Shown: piece after piece, positions 36,058 through 46,547 of the stretch
Layout of the letters: every line of letters starts with the position of its first letter
Position numbering within the stretch: the stretch's first letter is position 1
Assembly: GCF_007830235.1 (NCBI RefSeq)
Contig: NZ_VLKI01000023.1
Location: 17,223 to 75,237 of the forward strand
Direction: 5' to 3'
Length of the DNA: 58,015 bases
From: Cytobacillus oceanisediminis
Lineage (GTDB): Bacteria; Bacillota; Bacilli; Bacillales; Cytobacillaceae
The notes under the pieces: model-generated
Databases searched by the model: none
Told to the model about the DNA's origin: nothing
What the model saw: the letters and a program-made list of their open reading frames with translations, nothing else
Translations under genes and position numbers: made by a program

Positions 36058-36978
36058 ATGGAACCTTCAATTTCACAGCAAACTTCGCCTGGTTTAGTAG
36101 AACCTGTTAAACCGCCGAAGAGTCAATCACCATGGGCTCTCGCCCGCCGTAAGTTTTTGCGCAATAAAATAGCAATGGTTAGTTTGGTCTTTTTGCTGAT
36201 TGTCTGTGCAATGTCCATATTGGCTGAGCCGCTAACTATGCCGGTTGAGGAAACAGCTAAGATTAATTTAACGCAAATGAGTAAAGAGCCGTCTGCTGAG
36301 CATTATTTCGGTACTGATAAGTCAGGACGAGATGTATTTGCCCGTACTTTACACGGCGGTAAAACTTCACTATTACTTGCATTTTCAATCACGATCTCAG
36401 TTATTACAATTGGTACTCTTGTAGGTGCCACTGCGGGATATTTTGGCGGTTGGGTCGATAATGCCCTAATGAGATTCACAGACTTTATGATGAACTTTCC
36501 GTTTCTTCTATTTGTTATTGTGTTAAAATCAATTTTTATCGAATCAAGTACAGGTACTCTTATATTTGTAATCAGTGTACTCAGCTGGACCGGTACTGCC
36601 CGTCTGGTGCGAAGCAAGGTTATGGCTGAGAAAGAAAATGAATATATTATGAGTGCAGTCTCTATCGGCTGTTCAGCACCTAAAACAATCTTTAAGCATT
36701 TGCTCCCAAACGTAATGTCGACTATTATTGTACAAGCAACGATTACATTGGCAGCAATGATTGTTGCTGAGACAGGACTAAGCTTCTTGGGGTTCGGTGT
36801 TCCAATCAACATTCCTACCTGGGGTAATATGCTTCAGGAGGCCAGAAGCCCTGATGTTTTAACTAGCAAATGGTGGATCTGGATTCCGCCGGCAGCCGTT
36901 TTAACTTTCACTATTCTTTCCATTAACTTTATAGGTGAAGGGTTAAAGGATGCCTTCAACCCTAAATCAAACCGTTAA
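36058..36978 (+). CDS. appC: Oligopeptide ABC transporter permease AppC
   Basis: The second permease, 306 residues. The N-terminal WALARRKFLRNKIAMVSLVFL is the OppC/DppC leader domain; GTDKSGRDVFARTLHGG and the EAA loop NEYIMSAVSIGCSAPKTIFKHLLPN are typical. RBS GGTGAGAG, ATG 36058, 12 nt after appB. Ends the operon at a terminator that is duplicated 220 bp downstream. Confidence 0.95.
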   Translation: MEPSISQQTSPGLVEPVKPPKSQSPWALARRKFLRNKIAMVSLVFLLIVCAMSILAEPLTMPVEETAKINLTQMSKEPSAEHYFGTDKSGRDVFARTLHGGKTSLLLAFSITISVITIGTLVGATAGYFGGWVDNALMRFTDFMMNFPFLLFVIVLKSIFIESSTGTLIFVISVLSWTGTARLVRSKVMAEKENEYIMSAVSIGCSAPKTIFKHLLPNVMSTIIVQATITLAAMIVAETGLSFLGFGVPINIPTWGNMLQEARSPDVLTSKWWIWIPPAAVLTFTILSINFIGEGLKDAFNPKSNR

Positions 36979-36985
36979 TAAAAGC

Positions 36986-37010
36986 AAAAAAACGCCATAG
37001 TGTGGCGTTT
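36986..37010 (+). terminator. appC terminator, first copy
   Basis: AAACGCCA(TAGTG)TGGCGTTT hairpin; this copy is followed by CAGACTG, not a T-run. A 23-nt segment, 36988-37010, is repeated exactly at 37208-37230. Confidence 0.7.
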
Positions 37011-37011
37011 C

Positions 37012-37060
37012 AGACTGTGGACAAACTCGATGAAAATCGGATTTGCCTACAGTCTTTTTT
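37012..37060 (+). terminator. Second hairpin terminator downstream of appC
   Basis: AGACTGT (37012-37018) pairs with ACAGTCT (37049-37055), with an inner CTCGAT/ATCGG-type stem, followed by TTTTTT. Confidence 0.65.
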
Positions 37061-37081
37061 AGTCCGTCTGTGAAATGGGTC

Positions 37082-37209
37082 TGTTGATTTCCGTTCCAGG
37101 TGCTCAGCGAACGCGGGCGGCCCGGGGAGCCTCCTCGTCACTCCGTTCCAGCGGGGTCTCCCCTGACCCTTGCTCCCGCAGGAGTCTTCGCACATTCCAC
37201 TCCAATCAA
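37082..37209 (-). repeat. GC-rich dispersed intergenic element, copy 3 (reverse orientation)
   Basis: Read on the minus strand it begins TTGATTGGAGTGGAA and continues with CTCCTGCGGGAGC, GGGGAGACCCCGCTGG, GAGGAGGCTCC and a GCGTTCGCTGAGCACCTGG block, ending GGAACGGAAATCAACAG, which matches the other copies. Several short frames on both strands cross it and are not genes. Confidence 0.75.
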
Positions 37210-37240
37210 AAACGCCATAGTGTGGCGTTTTTTTTGTTGT
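37208..37240 (+). terminator. appC terminator, second copy
   Basis: The same AACGCCA/TGGCGTT hairpin as at 36988, here followed by a run of eight T, so it is the functional version. Copies are exactly 220 bp apart. The 37241-37464 stretch shows no further gene. Confidence 0.75.
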
Positions 37241-37464
37241 ATAAATGCTTTCTAAACCTGATAACTGTCTAGTTCCAAGAAGTAAGGCTTCGTTAGAATA
37301 AAAATCGGTCCCCCAAGTGGGGGAGGCCAAATCGTTTCTGCTTTTCGGATAGCTTGTACATAACCGATCAAGTTCTTTCATATATATGTTTAAAAAGGAC
37401 AAGGCAAGGAGTGGGTTCATGGCAGCTTTAATACAATTTAGGGCTCACAGCACAGTGATACGGT

Positions 37465-37680
37465 ATGCTATTTAGAGCGTTTTTGCTATTGACTGGTTTC
37501 GGAATTGCGGTCTCAGGCGGTGTCAGCGTTATAGCGTATTTGAATTTGCTTGCTACGGGACATGCCTTTAAGGAATATTTGTTTTTTATTACTTCCCGGC
37601 CAGAATGTTATCTGCTTCCGGCAGGCATGTTAATCATTTGGATAAGTATATACTTTCCTTTTGACAGTAATAAAAGATAA
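37465..37680 (+). CDS. Small membrane protein upstream of yjbA
   Basis: A 71-residue protein with two predicted membrane segments (about 3-27 and 50-66). Between them is a short soluble loop with a Cys (SRPECYLL). I recognise similar short proteins ahead of yjbA in related bacilli, but no function is known. The ribosome site before ATG 37465 is poor, so the start or expression is uncertain. Confidence 0.6.
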   Translation: MLFRAFLLLTGFGIAVSGGVSVIAYLNLLATGHAFKEYLFFITSRPECYLLPAGMLIIWISIYFPFDSNKR

Positions 37681-37771
37681 AAAAATGGATTCTGAATGTA
37701 ATTAAGGAATAAATTTACTGCTGACTGCCCATACTGAGTGACAAACAGTTTGTTGAAGTGGGGGTTTAAAA

Positions 37772-38518
37772 ATGTTATATCTTCATGATGTTTGGGTGAA
37801 CTGGTTTGAAGGGGAAGAAAATGGATATAATGTATGCCATTTTCACGAATGGAGAAAAGATGATGGCGTTGAATTGCTAGACCAGGTACCGTTATTAAAG
37901 ATTGACCCGATTTTGTTTAATTACATTGAAAATGATCTTTCAGAGCTACCACAACAACTGCTTGATGACATCTATCAAAAGGCTTATTTAAGGAAAAATC
38001 ATGAGAGAATCCAATTGGAATACTGCTTTGTTGTATCAGATGGGACAGGCATCCTGGCTGTGGACACAATAGGTTATAACATTCCAATCAGAAAGAGCAG
38101 GCTGATTCCTCGCCAGGAACAGCTTGCTTACGAAATGCTGGATAATCAAGATGCGAAAACCTACTCATTTAATGACCAAACAGCACTAAAGGATTTTCAT
38201 ATTCTTTCACCATCACCTGATCTTATGATGGGGCTTACCAGGAAAGAAAGGCAACTGAAACAATTGCTTTTTATGGCCCTTGATCAGCTGCATTCCTCAA
38301 AGAATGATGCTGAAGTCCGCTACTGGTACACCGAATGGAGTCCGGAAAGGTATTCCAAAATCCAGTCATTGAATTTTGAAGAAGCATGGTATGAACTGTA
38401 CGAGGAAAGCAAATATGGCTGGTCAAGCAAGCATGAGCAATTTTGTGAGAATTTGATTAAAGGGCAGCCGTTTTTTGAAAAGTTATGGGAAATGGAGCAT
38501 GGTCCAAAGGTGAATTAG
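37772..38518 (+). CDS. yjbA: YjbA, UPF0736 family protein
   Basis: A 248-residue soluble protein that matches YjbA/UPF0736 ([31 protein letters not shown]). It is conserved in Bacillus between app and trpS, as here. No catalytic motif is evident and the function is unknown. A GGGGG-type site lies 7-12 nt before the ATG. A terminator shared with trpS follows. Confidence 0.88.
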   Translation: MLYLHDVWVNWFEGEENGYNVCHFHEWRKDDGVELLDQVPLLKIDPILFNYIENDLSELPQQLLDDIYQKAYLRKNHERIQLEYCFVVSDGTGILAVDTIGYNIPIRKSRLIPRQEQLAYEMLDNQDAKTYSFNDQTALKDFHILSPSPDLMMGLTRKERQLKQLLFMALDQLHSSKNDAEVRYWYTEWSPERYSKIQSLNFEEAWYELYEESKYGWSSKHEQFCENLIKGQPFFEKLWEMEHGPKVN

Positions 38519-38531
38519 AGATTTCCAATAA

Positions 38532-39559
<1,028 letters not shown>

Positions 39560-39639
39560 TTATTCGGCTGAAAAAAGCACTTTTAACAAGCTGTAAAATG
39601 TAGGATATATTGCAAGCATTTACATATTATGCTTAAAAT

Positions 39640-39890
39640 AAGCATAAAAAAGACCATTCATCCCTAAAAAAATAGGGACGAATGGTCCGCGTTGCCACCC
39701 TAATTACTCAATATGAGTCACTCTGTCCTATGCATATTTTATGCATAGATCCTCGATAACGAGAGGATACGCCTGAAAAATTCAGAAGGCTCAAAAGTCC
39801 ATTCGATTTACCGGGTTTCCTGTTTTCACCAGCCACAGGCTCTCTACCAACCCTAAATAAATGTACTACTCTTTTTTCATTGCCGATTTC
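39640..39890 (-). promoter_or_regulatory. T-box riboswitch of trpS, UGG specifier
   Basis: On the minus strand the T-box motif AGGGTGGCAACGCG lies at the complement of 39689-39702, followed by a terminator whose arms ACCATTCGTCCCT and AGGGATGAATGGT (about 39646-39688) end in TTTTTT. Upstream is Stem I, starting near GAGAGCCTGTGGCTGGTG, and the specifier loop GAATGGACT, in which TGG is the complement of 39799-39801. This codon matches tryptophan and the downstream gene. Uncharged tRNA should stabilise the antiterminator. The AT-rich stretch 39900-39945 probably holds the promoter. Confidence 0.93.
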
Positions 39891-40143
39891 TAATAAATTT
39901 TATTGTTATTATATAATAAAATATACTATTGATATACAAAAATCAAGTAAATAACTGGGAGTAAGACGAGTATGACAACTGCCTTTCCGGGAAAGGGGAT
40001 TGGGAAAAATAGGATTATTTTCACTATTAATAATCTATAAAGTGATAAATTTTAAATTTTTTTTAAAATCTTAAAAATCTTAATTTATAAGAGGTTAAAC
40101 AAAAAATATAATGCTAGATTGTTTTGAAGCAGTTAAAAGCTAC

Positions 40144-40172
40144 TTGCAATAAGTTTTTAAACTATTTATAAT
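40144..40172 (+). promoter_or_regulatory. opp operon promoter
   Basis: TTGCAA (40144-40149), 17-nt spacer, perfect TATAAT (40167-40172); start near 40179. This leaves a 325-nt leader before oppA. The region 39946-40140 is AT-rich without other visible features. Confidence 0.65.
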
Positions 40173-40370
40173 AAACGTAACAAACATATTCTTTACGATT
40201 TTGTTACATTTTAAAACAAAACTATATAACTCCGGATAGCGAGAGTATGGTACATAATGAGTAAGTTTATAGCTTACATATTAAAGATTCATTTCTTTTA
40301 GGCTGAATTGTCAGAATAAAGGAATAATCTATCTTTAAGAGAATATAAACTTGCTTTTTTTGTTGCCTTC

Positions 40371-40415
40371 TAAATAGTCTGCAAATTTTTGCAAATTGAA
40401 TTAACAGACTATTTA
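40371..40415 (+). promoter_or_regulatory. Inverted repeat in the opp leader
   Basis: TAAATAGTCTG (40371-40381) and CAGACTATTTA (40405-40415) form an 11-bp stem with a 23-nt loop containing GCAAATTTTTGC. It sits 90 nt before oppA. It could be an operator or a leader hairpin; no U-tract follows. The loop is CodY-box-like in composition but not a clear match. Confidence 0.5.
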
Positions 40416-40505
40416 AGCAATATATCTGGGGCGTACAGTTGTGTTTTAAAATAGGGTTATCCCGTAAAGGTACTGTTTGAGGAAATTATATAGGGGGTTA
40501 AAACC

Positions 40506-42152
40506 GTGAACAAAAGATTATCGATCTTTTTTAGCATGCTGCTAGTGCTAAGCATGTTCCTTGCTGCGTGCAACGGCGGAGGAGACAATGCTGGCGGCGG
40601 CGACAAAGGCGGCGACGAAGGCGGAAAGTCTGATGTACCGCAGGAATTAAGAGTAAATATCAATACTGAACCACCATCTTTACACCCAGGATTAGCTGAG
40701 GATTCCACATCCGGAACTGTTCTTCGTCAGGTTCTTGAAGGCTTAACTCGTATCAACCAAGATGGTAAGCCTGAAAATGCAATGGCTGAAGATGTTCAGG
40801 TTTCTGAGGATGGAAAGACTTACACTTTCAAAATCCGTGATGCAAAATGGTCAAATGGAGATCCTGTAACTGCTCAAGACTTTGCAACTGCTTGGAAATG
40901 GGCTTTGGATCCTGCCAATAACTCAACATATGCTTATCAGCTTTACTACATCGAAGGTGCTGAAGCAGCTAACACTGGTGAAGGTTCACTGGATGATGTA
41001 GGTGTTACAGCAGTCGATGACAAAACTCTTGAAGTTAAATTAGTAAACCCAACACCATATTTCTTGGAATTAACAGCATTCTACACTTATCTACCATTTA
41101 ACAGCAAAGTTGCTGAAGCTAACCCAGAATGGGCAACAGATGCTGGTGATAATTTCACAACTAACGGACCTTTCCATATGACTGAATGGTCTCATAGTGA
41201 CAAAATTGTCCTTGAGAAGAGTGAAACATACTGGGATGCAGAAACAGTTAAGCTAGACAAGATCGAAATGATCATGATCAATGATCCAAACACTGAATTA
41301 TCAATGTTTGACAACGGCGAATTAGATTGGGCAGGTGCTCCAACAGGTGCACTTCCAACTGATGCTATGCAGGCTCTTAAAGATGAAGGCCGCCTAGTAA
41401 CTCAACCTATCGCAGGTATCTACAATTACAAGTTCAATACAACTGCTGAGCCTTTCAACAATGTAAATATCCGTAAAGCATTTGCACATGCAATCAACCG
41501 TCAGGAGCTTATTGATAACATCCTTCAGGGTGAACAGCTTCCAGCAATGGCAATTGTTCCTCCATCAATGTTTGAAGAAAACGAGAAGGGTTATTTCCCT
41601 GACAATGATGTAGAAAAGGCTAAAGAATTTTTACAAAAAGGTTTAGAAGAGCTTGGATATAAAGATGCTTCTGAACTTCCAGCTGTAACGCTATCTTACA
41701 ACACTTCTGAAGCACATCAAAAGATTGCCCAGGCAATCCAGGATATGTGGAAACAAAATCTTGGTGTTGAAGTAACTCTTGATAACTCAGAGTGGAATGT
41801 ATACCTTGATAAAGTAAATCAAATGGATTACCAAGTTGCACGTATGGGCTGGTTAGGTGACTTTAACGATGCAATCAACTTCTTAGAAATGTATCGTGAC
41901 GCTGACGGCGGAAACAATAATACTGGATGGGAAAGCAAAGAGTTCCAGGATCTGCTTGCTAAATCGGCAACAGAAACTGACGCTGATGCTCGCCAGCAAT
42001 TATTGAAAGATGCAGAAGCAATCTTCATGGAAGAGATGCCTGTAGCACCTATCTATTTCTACACAAACAACTGGGTACAAGCTGAGAACTTAAAAGATGT
42101 GGCTGTATCTGGCCTTGGTGATGTTCAGTACAAATGGGCTTACTTTGAATAA
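40506..42152 (+). CDS. oppA: Oligopeptide-binding lipoprotein OppA
   Basis: Substrate-binding lipoprotein of the Opp importer, 548 residues, SBP family 5. Lipobox LAAC with Cys22, then a Gly/Asp-rich linker (25-40), then the binding fold with ELRVNINTEPPSLHPG, KTYTFKIRDAKWSNGDPVTAQDF and KAFAHAINRQELID. Start is GTG 40506, supported by AGGGGGTT. In Bacillus Opp also imports signalling peptides (Phr, PapR), so this gene links nutrition to competence and sporulation. Highly biased codon use suggests strong expression. Confidence 0.95.
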   Translation: MNKRLSIFFSMLLVLSMFLAACNGGGDNAGGGDKGGDEGGKSDVPQELRVNINTEPPSLHPGLAEDSTSGTVLRQVLEGLTRINQDGKPENAMAEDVQVSEDGKTYTFKIRDAKWSNGDPVTAQDFATAWKWALDPANNSTYAYQLYYIEGAEAANTGEGSLDDVGVTAVDDKTLEVKLVNPTPYFLELTAFYTYLPFNSKVAEANPEWATDAGDNFTTNGPFHMTEWSHSDKIVLEKSETYWDAETVKLDKIEMIMINDPNTELSMFDNGELDWAGAPTGALPTDAMQALKDEGRLVTQPIAGIYNYKFNTTAEPFNNVNIRKAFAHAINRQELIDNILQGEQLPAMAIVPPSMFEENEKGYFPDNDVEKAKEFLQKGLEELGYKDASELPAVTLSYNTSEAHQKIAQAIQDMWKQNLGVEVTLDNSEWNVYLDKVNQMDYQVARMGWLGDFNDAINFLEMYRDADGGNNNTGWESKEFQDLLAKSATETDADARQQLLKDAEAIFMEEMPVAPIYFYTNNWVQAENLKDVAVSGLGDVQYKWAYFE

Positions 42153-42170
42153 GAATAGCTAACTTGACGA

Positions 42171-42203
42171 AAGGTATATGGGATATTAAATCCCATATAC
42201 CTT
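42171..42203 (+). promoter_or_regulatory. Intercistronic hairpin oppA-oppB
   Basis: AAGGTATATGGGA (42171-42183) and TCCCATATACCTT (42191-42203) make a perfect 13-bp stem with a 7-nt loop, without a U-run. It probably protects the oppA message and lowers permease-gene expression. Confidence 0.65.
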
Positions 42204-42246
42204 CGTTTCTGATTAAGGCATTGTAATAATTTGGAGGTGTTTGACA

Positions 42247-43182
42247 ATGGCGAAATATATTGGAAAGCGCTTACTGTATATGATCCTATCCTTGTGGATG
42301 ATCGTATCAGCAACGTTTTTCTTCATGCGCATTGCACCCGGAAACCCATTTGCATCAGAGAAAAAACTTCCTCCCGAAATTGAAGCTAACCTGAATGCCC
42401 ACTTTGGCTTAGACAAGCCATGGTATGCACAATATTGGGAGTATCTAGTTAGAATTGTAAATTGGGATTTCGGCCCATCATTTAAATATAAAAGCCAAAC
42501 GGTTAATGATTTAATAAATGAAGGTTTCCCGGTATCATTCCTACTGGGGATGGAAGCAATTTTTATCGCGGTGGCACTTGGAGTTCTCTTAGGAATCATT
42601 GCAGCGTTAAAACATAATAGATGGCCTGACTATACAGCGATGATTATTGCAGTTCTTGGTATTTCTGTGCCTTCCTTTATCATGGCATCTTTCCTGCAGT
42701 ATTTCCTCGCTATTAAAATGGGGATTTTCCCTGTAGCACGTTGGGAATCATTCATGCATACTATTCTCCCAGCCTTGGCACTTGCTTCAACACCGATGGC
42801 ATTCATTGCCCGTTTAACACGCTCAAGCATGCTTGAGGTTTTGGCAAATGATTATATTAAAACAGCAAAATCAAAAGGACTAAGCAGTGGAGTAATTACA
42901 ATAAAGCATACAATCCGTAATGCACTATTACCAGTTGTAACATATATGGGGCCGTTGACTGCCGGCATTTTGACAGGAAGCTTTGTAATTGAAAGGATCT
43001 TTGGTATTCCTGGGTTAGGTGCACACTTTGTAACAAGTATTAACAACCGTGACTATACGGTAATTATGGGTGTAACAGTTTTCTACAGTATTCTGTTGCT
43101 TGTATCTATTCTCCTTGTTGACATTGCATACGGAATCATCGACCCACGCATAAAACTTGCTGGCGGGAAGAAAGGAGAGTAA
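42247..43182 (+). CDS. oppB: Oligopeptide ABC transporter permease OppB
   Basis: A 311-residue permease with about six membrane segments and the N-terminal [28 protein letters not shown] loop [31 protein letters not shown] 42247 is 9 nt after GGAGG; TTG 42241 is too close to it. Confidence 0.95.
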   Translation: MAKYIGKRLLYMILSLWMIVSATFFFMRIAPGNPFASEKKLPPEIEANLNAHFGLDKPWYAQYWEYLVRIVNWDFGPSFKYKSQTVNDLINEGFPVSFLLGMEAIFIAVALGVLLGIIAALKHNRWPDYTAMIIAVLGISVPSFIMASFLQYFLAIKMGIFPVARWESFMHTILPALALASTPMAFIARLTRSSMLEVLANDYIKTAKSKGLSSGVITIKHTIRNALLPVVTYMGPLTAGILTGSFVIERIFGIPGLGAHFVTSINNRDYTVIMGVTVFYSILLLVSILLVDIAYGIIDPRIKLAGGKKGE

Positions 43183-43184
43183 TT

Positions 43185-44099
43185 ATGCAGATTTCGAAAG
43201 ATAAGTTTAAGTTAGTCGGTACACAGCTAAGCGAAGCTGAAAAAATTTCAAAACCAAGTCTTTCATTTTGGAAAGATGTTTTTATCCGATTTCGAAAAAA
43301 CAAGCTCGCTTTATTTGGGTTAGTTTTACTTGGATTACTAATCTTCATGGCGATCTTTGGACCATATATGACTCCATATGATTACGCTTCAAATGATCTG
43401 AGCAATAAGAATCAGCCTCCTTCTTCTGAACATTGGTTTGGTACAGACGACCTCGGACGTGATGTGTTTGCACGTACATGGGAGGGTGCAAGAATATCAA
43501 TCTTTATCGGTGTTGCTGCAGCGTTGATTGATTTGATTATCGGTGTAATCTGGGGCGGAATCGCCGGATATAAAGGCGGGCGTACTGATGAATTTATGAT
43601 GCGTTTTGCCGATATTCTTTACGGTGTTCCTTATCTTCTATTAGTTATTTTGTTAATGGTTGTTCTTGGACAGGGTTTAACTACTATGATCATAGCGATG
43701 TCTATCACAGGCTGGATCAACATGTCACGTATTGTCCGTGGACAGGTATTATCACTAAAGAGTCAGGAATATGTTCTGGCAGCGAAAACGCTTGGTGCCA
43801 ATACTAATAGAATTATGAGCAAACATCTAATTCCAAACTCTATGGGACCGATTCTAGTTACCATGACATTAACTGTCCCTTCTGCAATATTTACTGAAGC
43901 ATTCTTAAGCTTTCTGGGGCTTGGATTGACTCCACCGCTTGCCAGCTGGGGTACAATGGCCAATGACGGCCTTCCAGCGATGCGTTACTATCCATGGCGT
44001 TTATTCTTCCCTGCTACGTTTATCTGTCTAACAATCTTCGCTTTCAACGTAGTTGGTGACGGATTACGTGATGCTCTAGATCCTAGAATGCGCAAATAA
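43185..44099 (+). CDS. oppC: Oligopeptide ABC transporter permease OppC
   Basis: A 304-residue permease with GTDDLGRDVFARTWEGARIS and the EAA loop YVLAAKTLGANTNRIMSKHLIPNSMGP. RBS AAAGGAG; only 2 nt separate it from oppB. It pairs with OppB to form the membrane channel. Confidence 0.95.
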   Translation: MQISKDKFKLVGTQLSEAEKISKPSLSFWKDVFIRFRKNKLALFGLVLLGLLIFMAIFGPYMTPYDYASNDLSNKNQPPSSEHWFGTDDLGRDVFARTWEGARISIFIGVAAALIDLIIGVIWGGIAGYKGGRTDEFMMRFADILYGVPYLLLVILLMVVLGQGLTTMIIAMSITGWINMSRIVRGQVLSLKSQEYVLAAKTLGANTNRIMSKHLIPNSMGPILVTMTLTVPSAIFTEAFLSFLGLGLTPPLASWGTMANDGLPAMRYYPWRLFFPATFICLTIFAFNVVGDGLRDALDPRMRK

Positions 44100-44111
44100 A
44101 GGAGTGAGAAT

Positions 44112-45179
44112 ATGGAAAAATTACTTGAAGTCAAAAATTTAGAAGTCTCATTCCAAACATATGGAGGTACAGTAAAAGCAGTCCGCGGTGTCAGCTTTGA
44201 CCTTCATAAGGGAGAGACGCTTGCCATCGTTGGTGAATCAGGGTCAGGTAAAAGTGTTACGTCCCAGTCAATTATGAAGCTAATACCCATGCCGCCAGGC
44301 CAAATTTCCGGAGGCCAGATTTTATTAAACGGTGACGATATAGTACCTAAAACCGAAAAACAAATGGAAAAAATCCGTGGAAAAGAAATCAGTATGATAT
44401 TCCAGGATCCTATGACATCCCTAAACCCGACAATGAAAATAGGGAACCAGATAACGGAAGGCTTAATAAAGCACCAAAATATGTCCAAGCAGGATGCAAA
44501 GAATAGAGCGATTGAACTTCTTCGCTTAGTAGGTATTCCGATGCCTGAAAAAAGAGTAAACCAATATCCTCATGAATTCTCAGGCGGTATGAGACAGCGT
44601 GCCATGATTGCGATTGCTCTTGCTGCTAATCCAAAGCTTTTAATTGCCGATGAGCCGACAACAGCACTTGATGTTACAATCCAGGCACAAATTCTTGAGC
44701 TAATGAAGGATCTCCAGAGCAAAATGGATACATCCATCATTTTTATCACCCATGATCTTGGAGTGGTAGCCAATGTTGCAGATAGAGTAGCTGTAATGTA
44801 CGCCGGACAAATTGTTGAGATGGGTACTGTAGATGAAATATTCTATGACCCGCGCCATCCATATACATGGGGTCTTCTTGCTTCCATGCCAAGTGTGGAT
44901 AGTGATGATTCAGCTGAATTAGCTGCCATACCTGGTACTCCTCCGGATTTAACAAATCCTCCAAAAGGAGACGCGTTTGCAGCAAGAAATAGCTATGCGC
45001 TTGCAATTGACTTTGAAGAAGAACCGCCAATGTTCCAGATTTCAGAAACTCACTTTGCAAAAACATGGCTTCTTCATCCGGATGCTCCAAAGGTTGAGCC
45101 GCCTGAAGCTGTAAAGAAACGTATGCGCCAATTATCCTCCACATTTGAAAAGCCAGTATTAGTGAAGGAGGGTAAATAA
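44112..45179 (+). CDS. oppD: Oligopeptide ABC transporter ATPase OppD
   Basis: A 355-residue ATPase with Walker A GESGSGKS, FQDPMTSLNP, signature FSGGMRQR, Walker B LLIADEPTTALD and THDLGVVAN. The C-terminal region lacks the four-Cys motif of AppD; it reads GDAFAARNSYALAIDFEEEP instead, which is normal for Bacillus OppD. RBS AAAGGAGTGAG. Confidence 0.95.
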   Translation: MEKLLEVKNLEVSFQTYGGTVKAVRGVSFDLHKGETLAIVGESGSGKSVTSQSIMKLIPMPPGQISGGQILLNGDDIVPKTEKQMEKIRGKEISMIFQDPMTSLNPTMKIGNQITEGLIKHQNMSKQDAKNRAIELLRLVGIPMPEKRVNQYPHEFSGGMRQRAMIAIALAANPKLLIADEPTTALDVTIQAQILELMKDLQSKMDTSIIFITHDLGVVANVADRVAVMYAGQIVEMGTVDEIFYDPRHPYTWGLLASMPSVDSDDSAELAAIPGTPPDLTNPPKGDAFAARNSYALAIDFEEEPPMFQISETHFAKTWLLHPDAPKVEPPEAVKKRMRQLSSTFEKPVLVKEGK

Positions 45180-45181
45180 TC

Positions 45182-46117
45182 ATGGCAGAAAAATTACTTG
45201 AAATTAAAAACTTGAAACAACACTTTAATGTTGGACGCCCGAATATGGTAAAAGCAGTTGATGGCATTACTTTTGATATCTACAGAGGTGAAACTCTTGG
45301 CCTTGTAGGTGAATCAGGCTGCGGAAAATCAACAACTGGACGTACCATCATCAGATTATATGATGCAACTGATGGCCAGGTTCTCTTTGAAGGTGAAGAT
45401 GTACATGGCAAAAAGTCTGCAAAAGAACTAAAAAAGTTTAATCGTAAAATGCAGATGATCTTCCAGGATCCTTACGCATCTTTAAACCCTCGTATGACTG
45501 TTGCTGACATCATTGCTGAGGGCATTGATATTCATGGTCTGGCTAAAGATAAGAAAGCACGCATGGAGAGAGTCTATGAGCTTTTAGAAACGGTTGGTCT
45601 AAACAAAGAGCACGCTAACCGTTATCCTCATGAATTCTCTGGCGGACAAAGACAGCGTATCGGTATTGCACGTGCGCTAGCTGTTGATCCGGATTTTATC
45701 ATTGCTGATGAACCAATTTCAGCCTTGGACGTTTCTATTCAGGCCCAGGTAGTAAACTTGATGAAGAAGCTTCAGCGAGAAAAAGGATTAACTTACTTGT
45801 TTATCGCACATGATTTGTCAATGGTTAAGTATATCAGTGACAGAATTGGGGTTATGTACTTTGGTAAGCTGGTAGAATTAGCACCAGCAGATGATCTGTA
45901 TAACAATCCAATGCACCCATATACTCAATCGCTATTATCAGCGATTCCGCTGCCGGATCCTGAAACGGAACGGACACGCAGAAGAAAATCCTATGCCCCT
46001 TCTGTACACAATTATGCTGAAGGTGAACAACTGGAAATGCGTGAAATTACACCAGGACATTTTGTTTATTGTTCAGAAAAAGAGTACCAGCAATTAAAAG
46101 CTCAATACGCCAAATAA
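45182..46117 (+). CDS. oppF: Oligopeptide ABC transporter ATPase OppF
   Basis: A 311-residue ATPase with [46 protein letters not shown] and HDLSMVKYI. The C-terminal extension ([17 protein letters not shown]) carries only one Cys, unlike AppF. Two nt after oppD; ends the operon at a strong terminator. Confidence 0.95.
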   Translation: MAEKLLEIKNLKQHFNVGRPNMVKAVDGITFDIYRGETLGLVGESGCGKSTTGRTIIRLYDATDGQVLFEGEDVHGKKSAKELKKFNRKMQMIFQDPYASLNPRMTVADIIAEGIDIHGLAKDKKARMERVYELLETVGLNKEHANRYPHEFSGGQRQRIGIARALAVDPDFIIADEPISALDVSIQAQVVNLMKKLQREKGLTYLFIAHDLSMVKYISDRIGVMYFGKLVELAPADDLYNNPMHPYTQSLLSAIPLPDPETERTRRRKSYAPSVHNYAEGEQLEMREITPGHFVYCSEKEYQQLKAQYAK

Positions 46118-46119
46118 CA

Positions 46120-46150
46120 AAAAACGATCTCATTTTGAGATCGTTTTTTT
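46120..46150 (+). terminator. opp operon terminator
   Basis: AACGATCTCA (46123-46132) and TGAGATCGTT (46136-46145), followed by a run of T. Confidence 0.9.
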
Positions 46151-46547
46151 ACATCCTGGTAAAGTTATAATTGATAAACTTAATGCCTAATCCTTTCCAT
46201 TATAAAAAGGATATCCAAGATGTAAAAAAGATCTGAAACATTTAAAGAGTGAAAAGATGACTTTAACACTTTTATTCGTTAATGTATTTTGCTTTAGTTT
46301 ATAATACAACATTTTGAACAATATTACTATTAGAATTTTCGATTAATTATATTTTTCCGTCAAATTGTTTAATTAAACATCTAAAGTATTTAATTATTTT
46401 GATAAAAAAGGTTTAAAGTTTAAGAGGAAAAGATACATATAAGAAAGAGGATACAAGTTTTTAAGAATCATCATAGCATAGGTTTTGAAATAACTTTATA
46501 ATAAAAGTAACGTTAAGGACGTCTGCAAGGAAGAGGGGGCATAACAT
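46151..46547. other. AT-rich intergenic stretch upstream of the GH-like gene
   Basis: About 400 nt with high AT content. TATAAT hexamers lie at 46300-46305 and 46497-46502, but neither has a convincing -35. No coding, repeat or hairpin feature is evident. Confidence 0.4.

Noticed and set aside
37010..37420. A 136-residue minus-strand reading frame downstream of appC
   Set aside because: It crosses a terminator, element copy 3 and the duplicated terminator; no family resemblance and no ribosome site.
40371..40415. CodY operator upstream of oppA
   Set aside because: The loop is CodY-like in composition, but the match to AATTTTCWGAAAATT is too poor to call.
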